A DNA stretch of 64,000 bases from JAOPZW01 sp963835295 (GTDB lineage: Bacteria > Actinomycetota > Thermoleophilia > Solirubrobacterales > Solirubrobacteraceae): the NCBI GenBank assembly GCA_963835295.1, contig CAWIEX010000010.1, positions 806,001-870,000 of the forward strand. Reading direction: 5' to 3'. A program made the position numbers and the translations under genes. The notes under the pieces are model-generated. The model saw only the letters and a program-made list of their open reading frames with translations, was not told the origin of the DNA and did no database searches. Positions 8,543-16,315 of this stretch are shown here, in pieces. Within the stretch, counting starts at the first letter, position 1. Every line of letters starts with the position of its first letter.

Positions 8543-10385
8543 GCCTCGACCTCCATGCGCGCGCGCTCGAAGCGCCCGCTGCGGCGCACCTCGCGACCCT
8601 CGTGCAGGGCTACCTCGCGATCGACCGCGCAGCACACCATGTGCAGCGCGACGAGGTGCAGCTCCTGCACCGTGGCCGTGCTCGGCGCGGCCACCGCCAC
8701 CGCCTCGTCGCACAGCTCGGCCAGCGGGTTGGCCCTGGGCCGGTCAGGCACCACGTCGTCACGCCGATCGAGCGCGCCGCGCGCACCGCCGCGAGGACGT
8801 TGGCGCTGCGACCCGAGGTGCTGAGCGCCAGCAGCACGTCGCCCCGGCGCCCGTGCGCGCGCACCTGGCGGGCGAAGGCCTCCTCGGGGCCGTAGTCGTT
8901 GGCGATGGCGGTGAGGCTCGCGCCGTCGGCGTGCAGGCACAGGGCGCTGAGCGGCTGGCGCTCGGTCGCGAAGCGCCCGACGAGCTCCGCCGTCAGGTGC
9001 TCGGCCTGGGCGGCGCTGCCGCCGTTGCCCGTGGCCAGCAGGCGACCGCCCTCGAGCAGGCGCAGGGCGAGCGTGCGCCCCCAGCGCTCGAGGCCGTCGG
9101 TGTGCTCGTCGAGCGCATCCAGCGCGTCGCGCAGCGCGCGCAGGTGCCGTGCGCCGGACCCGGCGAGCCGGTGGCGCGCGGCGTCGCCGATCGCGCTGCG
9201 GCTGCGGGCGTGGCGCGCGTAGACGTCGAGCGTCGCTGTGGCGACGCGGCCCCAGTCGTACAGGCGCCGCGCGCGGCGCACGCCGGCCGCGCCCAGCGCC
9301 GCGCGGTGGGCGGGATCGTCGAGCAGCGAGCGCACCGCGCTGGCCAGCCGCTCGGGGTCGCGCGGTGACACGTGCAGGCCGGTGACGCCGTCGACGACGG
9401 AGTCGATCATCCCGCCCACCGCCGAGGCGACGACCGGGACGCCGCAGGCCATGGCCTCGAGCGGCACGATCCCGAAGGGCTCGTACCACGGCGCGCAGAC
9501 GACGACGTCGGAGGAGCGCAGCAGGGCGGGGAGCTCGCTGCGCTCGACGCGCCCTCGGAGGTCGACGCGGTCGGCGACCCCACAGTCGGCCGCCACGGCG
9601 CGCAGGCGCTTGGCCTCGGCGTCGTCGCCCAGCTCGGCGCGCGGCGGTCCGCCGGCGACGACGAGCTCGGTGTCGGGCAACGCGGCCAGGGCCTCGATCA
9701 CGTTGCCGATGCCCTTGCGCTCGACCATCCGGCCGACGCACAGCAGCCGGCGCACGCCCGGGCGCCGCGGCGCGGACGGCCCGTCGGGGCGGAAGAGATC
9801 GAGATCGACTCCGCACGGGACCACGGTGAGCTTGTGCCGCGAGGCGCCGAGGCGCACCAGCTCGAACACCTCGTCGGTGCAGGTGGCGACGATCTGGTCG
9901 GCGCGGCGCACGATGTCGCGCTCGATGCCGAAGCGCTCGGGGGACGAGGTGTCCCTGTCGCCCTGATAGCGGCGCTTGACCACCCCGAGCGCGTGGAAGG
10001 TCTGGATCACCGGCACCCTCGTCTCCCGCGCGGCGAGCAGGGCGGCGTGCCCCGACATCCAGAAGTGCGCGTGCACGACGTCGGGCGCGTCCATGCGCCA
10101 CGCCCGGGCGAGCTCGGCGCCGAAGGCCGGCATGTACTCGAGCAGGTCGTCCTTGGGCACCGGCCGCGGCGGCCCGGCGTCGACGTGGTGGACGATGACG
10201 CCGGGAGCCATCCGCACCCGCTCGGGGAGGTCGGGGTCGTCGCGGCGCGTGTGGACGACGACCTCCGCGCCGCGCCGCGCGACGGCCTGCGCGAGCGCCG
10301 CGACGTGCACGTTCTGCCCGCCCGCGTCCGCGCCCCCGAGGGCGGCGAGCGGGCTCGCATGCTCTGACACCATCGCGATTCTCAT
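8539..10385 (-). pseudogene. GT4 glycosyltransferase-GmhA isomerase fusion, frameshifted
   Basis: One frame runs from the ATG at 10385 through a GT4 glycosyltransferase (about 1-400; GGADAGGQNVHVAALA, VVPCGVDLDLFRP, CVGRMVERKGI, YEPFGIVPLEAMACGVPVV) straight into a SIS domain of the phosphoheptose isomerase GmhA (about 415 on; ATGNGGSAAQAEHLTAEL, LSTSGRSANVLAA). After about residue 550 the frame changes. The C-terminal end, including the Q/H pair in TVQELHLVALHMVC expected to bind the GmhA zinc, lies in the next frame. One missing base in a C run near 8736-8743 explains it; the repaired protein has 615 residues. GmhA makes heptose 7-phosphate from sedoheptulose 7-phosphate. Both ends overlap neighbours by 4 nt. 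Confidence 0.82.
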
Positions 10386-11312
10386 GCGCTCACCACCTCT
10401 TCGAGCAGGTCGTCCCAGTCGTCGAGGAACCGCTGCAGGCCAAAGCGCTCGAGCGCTGCGGCACGGGCCGCGAGACCCGCCTCCCGCGCACGTTCGTGGT
10501 CGGCAAGGAGGTCGCGGGCGCCCTGCGCGAGGCGATCGACGCGCGTGGAGAGCACGCCGGCCGTGGCCGGCACCGCGTCCGGCGCCTCCGTGGTGGCGAG
10601 CGCCACGACCGGCATGCCCAGGTGCATGGCCTCGATGAGCGAGAGCCCGAGCGAGGTCCACCGGATCGGGTGCAGGTACAGCCGGCGTCGGGCCATCTCG
10701 TCGTGCAGGCGGTGCTGGGGCACGTCATCGCCCCCCAGCGCCGCCGCGTCCATGCCGAAGAGGTCGATCGGCACGCCGCCCTCGGCGAAGCGCTCGAGCA
10801 GGTCGGTGCCGGTCACGCGCGCGCGCCGGCGCGCCTCGTTGATGACGACGGCCGCCCGCGGGGTGGCGCCCGAGTAGCGGTAGCCGGGGTCGACCACGCC
10901 GTGCTCGATCACGTGCGTGGGCGTGCTCCCGCAGTCCCAGAACAGCTCGTTGAAGTGCGTGACGTGGACGACGACGAGGTCGTCGCGGTCGGCCGCCGGG
11001 TGGCGCATGTCCGCGATCCGGCCCTGCGGCGCGTTGTGCTCGAGGTAGACCGTGGGCAGCCGCCGGTCGCCGAGCCACTCGCGCGCGAGGCTGTCGAGCT
11101 CGGCCGGGCGCTGGAGGACGACCACGTCGACGTCGGCCGCGCGCGCCTCGTCGCGCGTGACCTCGATCGCGCTCGCCGGCCAGTCCCACGTCTGCGCGCG
11201 CCCGCGGCCGTCGGGCCCGCGATCGGGCAGCACCGGAAGCAGGTACTCGTGCGGGCCCCTGCACGAACGAGGTGGTCCACGAGCCATGCACGTGCCAGAG
11301 CAGGATCCTCAC
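10382..11312 (-). pseudogene. GT4-like glycosyltransferase with a frameshift
   Basis: The N terminus MRILLWHVHGSWTTSFVQG starts at the ATG at 11312, overlapping the upstream GT9 stop by 4 nt. The rest (PHEYLLPVLPDRGPDGRG, then VVVLQRPAELDSLAREWL, VVHVTHFNELFWDCG, SLGLSLIEAMHLGMPVV) lies in the next frame. One extra base in the run GGGGCCC near 11254-11260 accounts for the break; the repaired protein has 309 residues. The C-terminal half resembles a GT4 GT-B nucleotide-sugar domain with the EAMHLGMPVVA signature. The sugar donor cannot be named. It precedes the GT4-GmhA fusion in the heptose operon. Confidence 0.75.
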
Positions 11313-12319
11313 GCCGCCACCGCCCCGGGCTCGCCGCAGAGGTGGGCGACCGCGCGCAGGACCTCGTCGACGCCGAGGTCGTCAAGGCAGGGGTGCCCGG
11401 GGACCGGGCAGGCGCGCGCCCGGCAGCCCGCGCACGGCACGGGGACGTAGAGCAGCCTGTGCGGCACTCCCCATGGGCGCCAGCGCTGAACGGGGACCGT
11501 GGGCGCGAAAAGCGAGACGACGGGCGTGCGGACGGCCGCCGCCAGGTGCGCGGGGCCGGTGTTGCCGGCCACGACGCAGGCGGCGCCGGCCAGCACGTCG
11601 GCCAGCTCGCCCAGCGAGGTGCGACCGCCGAGGTCGAGCCCCCAGGTCCCGGCGACCTGGCGGGTCAGCGCGCGCTCGCCCGGGCCGCCGGTGACGATGA
11701 CCCGCCGCCCCTCGCGGGCCAGCGCCCGGACGAGCGCGGCGTGGCGCTCCGGCGCCCACGCGCGGGCGGGGACGGAGGCCCCGGGATGCACGACGACGTG
11801 GCCGGTCCCAGGCGGGTAGCCGCCGGGCCGCAGCACCCGCAGGCGGTCGTCGTCGTCCTCGGCCAGCGCGAAGCCCATCGCCTGGGCCAGCGACAGGGCG
11901 CGCCACACCTCGTGCAGGTCGCCGTCGACGTGGAAGCGGACGTCGAGCAGCGAACCGGGGTAGTCCTCGCAGATCGCGCCGACGAACGGGACGCCCGCCA
12001 TACGCAGCAGCAGCGCCAGCGGCAGCGGGCTCTGGTGAAAGGAGGTGAGGATCAGCGCGCAGTCGACGCCGAGCGCAGCCAGGTCGTCGACGCGACGCTC
12101 GACGCGCGCACGCCGCACGGGCTGCGGATCGGCCGCGATCCACTCGGCCTCGTGGACGACGACCTCGTCGACGCCCGGCAGCAGCCGGGCGGCCTCCGCG
12201 CCGGCGCGGCTGCACAGCAGCGTGACGCGCTCGGCGCCGGCGGCGACGGCGCGCACCGCGGGCCCGGCCAGCAGCACATCGCCGGCGTTGTCCTGACGTG
12301 CGACGAGCGCATGCCTCAT
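11309..12319 (-). CDS. GT9 heptosyltransferase-like glycosyltransferase
   Basis: An intact 336-residue GT9 protein. The N terminus MRHALVARQDNAGDVLLAGP is the family's first strand and loop; HVVVHPGASVPARAWAPERH and VVAGNTGPAHLAAAVRTPVV are the donor-site motifs. The C terminus carries a cysteine group, PCAGCRARACPVPGHPC, common in actinobacterial members, where it may bind metal. GT9 enzymes transfer heptose from ADP-heptose to LPS core in Gram-negatives; here the acceptor must differ. It overlaps both neighbours by 4 nt. It is the second GT9 in the operon, suggesting at least two heptose or related residues in the product. Confidence 0.88.
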   Translation of the reverse strand: MRHALVARQDNAGDVLLAGPAVRAVAAGAERVTLLCSRAGAEAARLLPGVDEVVVHEAEWIAADPQPVRRARVERRVDDLAALGVDCALILTSFHQSPLPLALLLRMAGVPFVGAICEDYPGSLLDVRFHVDGDLHEVWRALSLAQAMGFALAEDDDDRLRVLRPGGYPPGTGHVVVHPGASVPARAWAPERHAALVRALAREGRRVIVTGGPGERALTRQVAGTWGLDLGGRTSLGELADVLAGAACVVAGNTGPAHLAAAVRTPVVSLFAPTVPVQRWRPWGVPHRLLYVPVPCAGCRARACPVPGHPCLDDLGVDEVLRAVAHLCGEPGAVAA

Positions 12320-13830
12320 GGCGCCCCGATCAGCATGTCCACGGCCTCGTCGAGGTCACCGGCGACCTCGGGCGCGGCGACGATCTCCTCGGCGCGGGTG
12401 CGCTCGTTGGGCACCAGGACGCCGCGCGCGCCGGCGGCCTGCGCGGCCCCGATGTCGCTGGCGATGTCGCCCACGACCGCGCAGCGGCCGGGCGCGACGC
12501 CGAGGCGCGACGCCGCCTCGAGCACGAGGCCCGGGCGCGGCTTGCGGCAGCCGCATCCGGCGTCGGGATCGTGCGGGCACACGAGCCACGGCCCGAGCGG
12601 GCCCAGCAGCGCCTCGATGCGCTCGTTGACCGCCTCCACGTCGTCGGCGCTCATCAGCCCGCGTCCGATGCCGCTCTGATTGGTGACCACGGCGAGCGGG
12701 ACGCCGGAGGCCCGGAGCCGATCGAGTGCCCTCCGCGCGCCCGCCACGGGCACGACGCGCTCGGGGTCGGCGTTGTAGGGCACGTCGACGACCAGCGTCC
12801 CGTCGCGGTCCAGGAGCACCGCCGCGGGTCTGCGGGCCGGGCGCGGCATGAGTGAGGGCTCGCGCTCGAGGGAGCGGGCGCGCGCCCGGCCCCGCAGGTG
12901 GTGAAAGCTCGCGGCCGCGGGCAGCACCGCGCTGGTGGCGGCCATCGTCGCGACCTCGCGCGGCGTTCGCGGGCCCGGGGCGATGCGCCGCCAGGCCAGC
13001 TCGCCGGTGGCGAGGCCCCAGCCAGCGGCGAGGGCGCCGGCGGCGCGGGGTCGCGCGCCGAGCGCCGCGGCGAGCGCCGTCGCCCCCAGAGCCGTGGTGG
13101 CCAGGTGGGCGCGCAGCCGCCCGCGCGGCGCGCCGGCGCGCTCGCGCCAGTCGCGCCCGTGCACGGCGCCCATCACGACGTCGTCGGCGTTGCCGGCCTG
13201 CTTGGCCACGCTCGCCCATGGGCCGGCGCGGCCGATCGGGTGCTCGACCGCGCGCGCTCCGCGATGCAGCGTCCACCCGGCGCCCATGAGGCGCAGCGCG
13301 AGGTCGGCGTCTTCGCGGTACGCGCGCCGAAAGCGCTCGTCGAAGCCGCCGATGCTGACCAGCGCGGCGCGACGCACGCAGAGATCCGCGGTGATCCAGC
13401 GGGCGCCCTGCAGGCCCGCCACGTTGCGCTCCCAGTCGGTGGGCCGGCGGTGGCGCGGCAGTGGGACGCGCACGCGGCCCTGGCTGGCGCCGGCGGTGGG
13501 CGCGAGGACCTCGAGGTCCGCGACCAGGCGCTCGCCCCACTCGGGCCCGACCTGCACGTCATCGTCGAGGAAGGCGACCCAGCGCGACGGCCCGCCGGCG
13601 CGCCAGCCGACGTTGCGCGCGGCGGCCGGGCCGCGTCCGCCCGAGCGCAGGAGCTCGACCCCGGCCGGCACGCGCAGACGGCCGCCCTCGACACGGTCGT
13701 CGACCACCGTGATCCGACGCGCCCCGGCTTCGGTGAGGCACGCGAGCAGTGCCCCCAGTGACGGGCGCCCGGTGGTCGGCACGACGATGTCGAAGGTGGT
13801 CGTCCAGTCCCGTGGCCCCCCAGGCATCAC
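12316..13830 (-). CDS. GT2 glycosyltransferase-GmhB phosphatase fusion
   Basis: A continuous 504-residue fusion. Residues 10-320 form a GT2 glycosyltransferase (FDIVVPTTGRPSLGALL, the DxD-like FLDDDVQ near 88-92, REDADLALRL near 172-181) with two possible hydrophobic segments near 243-305. Residues 335-500 are a HAD phosphatase of the GmhB/histidinol-phosphatase type: LLDRDGTLVVD (D341, D343), VVTNQSGIGRG, the zinc loop CPHDPDAGCGCRKP and VVGDIASDIGAA. GmhB removes the C7 phosphate of heptose 1,7-bisphosphate. The start is GTG at 13830, preceded by AAGGAG at 9 nt; ATG at 13827 is the alternative. It is the first gene of the heptose operon. Confidence 0.88.
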   Translation of the reverse strand: MMPGGPRDWTTTFDIVVPTTGRPSLGALLACLTEAGARRITVVDDRVEGGRLRVPAGVELLRSGGRGPAAARNVGWRAGGPSRWVAFLDDDVQVGPEWGERLVADLEVLAPTAGASQGRVRVPLPRHRRPTDWERNVAGLQGARWITADLCVRRAALVSIGGFDERFRRAYREDADLALRLMGAGWTLHRGARAVEHPIGRAGPWASVAKQAGNADDVVMGAVHGRDWRERAGAPRGRLRAHLATTALGATALAAALGARPRAAGALAAGWGLATGELAWRRIAPGPRTPREVATMAATSAVLPAAASFHHLRGRARARSLEREPSLMPRPARRPAAVLLDRDGTLVVDVPYNADPERVVPVAGARRALDRLRASGVPLAVVTNQSGIGRGLMSADDVEAVNERIEALLGPLGPWLVCPHDPDAGCGCRKPRPGLVLEAASRLGVAPGRCAVVGDIASDIGAAQAAGARGVLVPNERTRAEEIVAAPEVAGDLDEAVDMLIGAP

Positions 13831-14010
13831 GGCGATCGGCTCCTTACTCGGGGTGGGGGAGCGGACCCGCCGGGCCTCCCCCTATGAAGGTTGGGGCGCG
13901 CTACCCCCGCCGCTTCACACTGCAAACGCGGTCTGTCGGTCGACCTGACAGGCGGCGGGAGCCGACGTGTGCGCCCCTCGCCCGCGTGGGTAGCGCTTCG
14001 CGCCCCGGCG
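13831..14010. other. Intergenic region before the heptose operon
   Basis: These 180 bp separate the metallophosphoesterase stop from the operon start, both on the minus strand. A hairpin at 13933-13951 (CTGTCGG/CCTGACAG arms with one G-T pair) may end the upstream transcript. On the minus strand TTGCAG (about 13919-13924), 16 nt, then TAGCGC is a weak promoter candidate. No coding sequence is seen. Confidence 0.4.
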
Positions 14011-14607
14011 TCAGGCGGGCGAGCGCGCCGAGACCGGCGAGGGGAGCGTCACGAAGCGGTGCCCGCGCACGTGGCGCACCTCGGTCTCGCCCCAGCGCTC
14101 GACGGGCAGGGGCGGGTAGGTGTGGCCGTGCAGGAGCATCGCCGGGTGCTCGCGCTCGACGTACTCGCGCAGGCCGGCGAGACCGATGTGGGCGCGATCG
14201 TCGGCGTCGTCGTTGATGCCGAGCGGCGGGCTGTGAGCCAGCATCACGTCCACGTGCCCGAGCTTGCGCAGGAGCTTCGAGGCCTTCTTCTGCGTCCACG
14301 TGAAGCGCCGGTCCTCGTGGTACTCGTGGCTCCCGGCGAAGCCGCCGAAGCACAGCCCGGCGACCTCGATGCGGCGTAGGTGGACGTCCTCGATGCCGAT
14401 CCCGTCGAACTCGTCGCCCTCGTCGTGGTTGCCGTACACGCCGAGCTTGGGCAGGCGCGCGTCGGCCAGCGCCTCGAGGTCCGCGCTCGACAGGTCACCG
14501 AGGCACAGGACGAGGTCGACGTCGCGCTCGAGCAGGCGCGCGAGCGGGACATACGGCCGCTCGTCGGCCAGGACGAGGGCGCGCAGGCTCAGATGGGGAT
14601 CCCCCAC
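14011..14607 (-). CDS. Calcineurin-like metallophosphoesterase
   Basis: A compact 198-residue metallophosphoesterase. Dinuclear-metal motifs are LCLGDLSS, VYGNHDEGDEF, MLAHSPPLG and LLHGHTYPP, in the family's usual order. The very first DxH motif is not evident, which may mean a later metal ligand arrangement or a slightly wrong N terminus. The ATG at 14607 overlaps the pspAB stop by 19 nt, so it is probably the third gene of an htpX-pspAB operon. The substrate could be a phosphodiester or a nucleotide. No signal peptide or membrane segment is seen. Confidence 0.82.
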   Translation of the reverse strand: MGDPHLSLRALVLADERPYVPLARLLERDVDLVLCLGDLSSADLEALADARLPKLGVYGNHDEGDEFDGIGIEDVHLRRIEVAGLCFGGFAGSHEYHEDRRFTWTQKKASKLLRKLGHVDVMLAHSPPLGINDDADDRAHIGLAGLREYVEREHPAMLLHGHTYPPLPVERWGETEVRHVRGHRFVTLPSPVSARSPA

Positions 14608-15161
14608 AGGGGGAACCAGCGCTCGAGCTCGGGCTCGAAGGGCAGCTCGGAGCCGGTGGCCGCCTTGATCTGCAGCTCGCGCTCGGTGTTGCGCTGCTTG
14701 TCGCCGGAGGCGGGCACGAACGGGTACCAGGCGCCGCGCTTGTAGTTGTAGATCAGGTACAGCGCCTTGCCGCCGGCGTCCTCGAAGGCGAAGACAGCGG
14801 CCAGCACGCGGTCGTTGTAGCCGCCCACGGCCAGGGCGTCGCTCACCGCGTTGACCCCGACGGCGAGGTCCTCGATGTCGGGGTCGCGCACGATCATCCA
14901 GCGGTAGCCGAAGTCGTCGTCCTTGGTCTCGACCGTGGAGCCCATCTCCGAGCCCGTCCCCGAGAGGATCTCCGTCATGTCGTCGACGATCTGGCGGAAG
15001 TCGCCGGTCGCCAGCGGCTGGAAGACGATGCCGGCGACGCCGCGCGTCTTGATCCCCTGCTGCGCGTCGAGCCCGACGTAGGCGGTCGAGATCGCGAAGA
15101 GCCGGTCGGGCGCCGGCCCCTTGACCTTGCGCTTGCCCAGCAGCGCGTCGAGGAAGCCCAT
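14589..15161 (-). CDS. pspAB: PspA-associated protein PspAB
   Basis: 190 residues from the ATG at 15161 (MGFLDALLGKRKVKGPAP); longer upstream frames lack a sensible start and would run into htpX. The sequence LFAISTAYVGLDAQQG, GVAGIVFQPLATGDF, DDFGYRWMIVRDPDIEDL and ALYLIYNYKRGAWYPFVP matches the actinobacterial PspAB family, which is often encoded next to htpX as it is here (10 nt downstream). PspAB is linked to the phage-shock envelope stress response by association; its biochemical role is not known. No pspA gene is in the window. Confidence 0.75.
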   Translation of the reverse strand: MGFLDALLGKRKVKGPAPDRLFAISTAYVGLDAQQGIKTRGVAGIVFQPLATGDFRQIVDDMTEILSGTGSEMGSTVETKDDDFGYRWMIVRDPDIEDLAVGVNAVSDALAVGGYNDRVLAAVFAFEDAGGKALYLIYNYKRGAWYPFVPASGDKQRNTERELQIKAATGSELPFEPELERWFPLWGIPI

Positions 15162-15171
15162 GCCCCCCAGG

Positions 15172-16068
15172 TTACGCGGGCGCGCCCTGCAGCTGCGCCT
15201 CCAGGCGCGAGAGAGCCTCGATGCGCTTCTCCATCGGGGGGTGCGTGGAGAAGAGGTTGTAGACCGACTGCTTGACACCGGCCGGGACGATGTAGAACGC
15301 GTTCATCTCCGCGTGGGCGCGCAGGTCGGTCTGCGGGATGCGCTCCATGGTCCCGCTGATCTTCAACAGCGCGGAGGACAGCGCGCTGGGCCGCCCGGTG
15401 ATGACGGCCGCGCCGCGGTCGGCGGCGAACTCGCGGTAGCGCGACAGCGCCTGCATGAGGAAGAACGAGATCACGTAGACGGCCAGCGAGACGAGGATGA
15501 TCGCGAAGATCCCCGGGCCGTCGTCGTCATCGTCGCCGCCGCCGAAGAAGAACCCGAACTGCACGATCATCGAGGCCAGCGAGGCGAAGAAGGCGGCGAG
15601 CGTCATGACCATCACGTCGCGGTTGGCGATGTGGGTCAGCTCGTGGGCCATCACGCCCTCGAGCTCGGCCGGGGAGAGCAGGTCGAGGATCCCCGTCGTG
15701 GCGCACACCGCCGCGGCCTTCTTCGAGCGTCCCACGGCGAAGGCGTTGGGCATCGTCGAGTTGACGACGTAGATGCGCGGCTTGGGGAGATCGGCCTGGA
15801 TGCACAGGCGCTCGATCATCGCGTGCAGCTGCGGCGCCTCCTGCGGCGAGACCTCCTGGGCGCCCATCGAGCGCAGGGCGAGCTTGTCGGAGGTGAAGAA
15901 CTGCAGCGACAGCAGTCCGCCGGCCACGATGAGGATCGTGATCCCGCTGGCGCCGGCGGCGAAGAGCACGCCGAGGAGCACCACGTAGACCACGCCGAGC
16001 AGGAAGATCGTGATGAGCATCCGGATCTGCAACCCGGTGTCGCGGCCGAATGAGGAGGGTCGAGCCAT
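15172..16068 (-). CDS. htpX: Membrane zinc protease HtpX
   Basis: A 298-residue M48 protease of typical length. Two membrane helices lie at about 15-55 (LITIFLLGVVYVVLLGVLF, ITILIVAGGLLSL). The zinc-binding HELTH is at 142-146, the third ligand is in YREFAADRGAA, and two more hydrophobic segments follow the active site. HtpX degrades damaged membrane proteins at the inner face of the cytoplasmic membrane. The C-terminal FSTHPPMEKRIEAL is the family signature. It heads the htpX-pspAB-metallophosphoesterase operon, divergent from the c-di-AMP riboswitch. Confidence 0.95.
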   Translation of the reverse strand: MARPSSFGRDTGLQIRMLITIFLLGVVYVVLLGVLFAAGASGITILIVAGGLLSLQFFTSDKLALRSMGAQEVSPQEAPQLHAMIERLCIQADLPKPRIYVVNSTMPNAFAVGRSKKAAAVCATTGILDLLSPAELEGVMAHELTHIANRDVMVMTLAAFFASLASMIVQFGFFFGGGDDDDDGPGIFAIILVSLAVYVISFFLMQALSRYREFAADRGAAVITGRPSALSSALLKISGTMERIPQTDLRAHAEMNAFYIVPAGVKQSVYNLFSTHPPMEKRIEALSRLEAQLQGAPA

Positions 16069-16132
16069 GCATCAGATCTTGCCACAGCGGCCGGTCCGGC
16101 ACCTACAGTTCGTCGGAGTACGGGGCGGCTGG

Positions 16133-16138
16133 TAGGCT
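16133..16138 (+). promoter_or_regulatory. Possible -10 element before the riboswitch
   Basis: TAGGCT, a common actinobacterial -10, lies about 7-10 nt before the first conserved riboswitch bases. The expected -35 position is not a good match, so the call rests on placement. Confidence 0.3.
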
Positions 16139-16139
16139 C

Positions 16140-16268
16140 GCCACGCCGAATCCCCTGCATCGCGCGGGGGAGCGGGGGACCCAAGAGACCCACGGGGCGA
16201 ATCCGGGCCGAGAGCGCCCGGTAGCGCGTGCAAGCGCGAGCCCGACAGCTAACTCCGCAGGCACGGGA
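16140..16268 (+). promoter_or_regulatory. c-di-AMP riboswitch (ydaO/yuaA type)
   Basis: The conserved core of the ydaO-yuaA class is readable: CGCCGAATCCCC, then GGGGGAGCGGGGGACCCA, ACGGGGCGAATCC, an internal hairpin GCGCGTGCAAGCGC, and the hallmark end CCCGACAGCTAACTCCGCAGG. In actinobacteria this element often precedes secreted cell-wall hydrolases and usually lowers expression when c-di-AMP is high. Here it lies 48 nt before the M23 hydrolase ATG and points toward it. No separate intrinsic terminator is obvious between the aptamer and the gene, so control may act on translation or through a weaker structure. Confidence 0.92.
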
Positions 16269-16315
16269 CATAACTGTGTACCTCAGGTTGACCCTTGTCC
16301 GATAACGCTCGTAGC

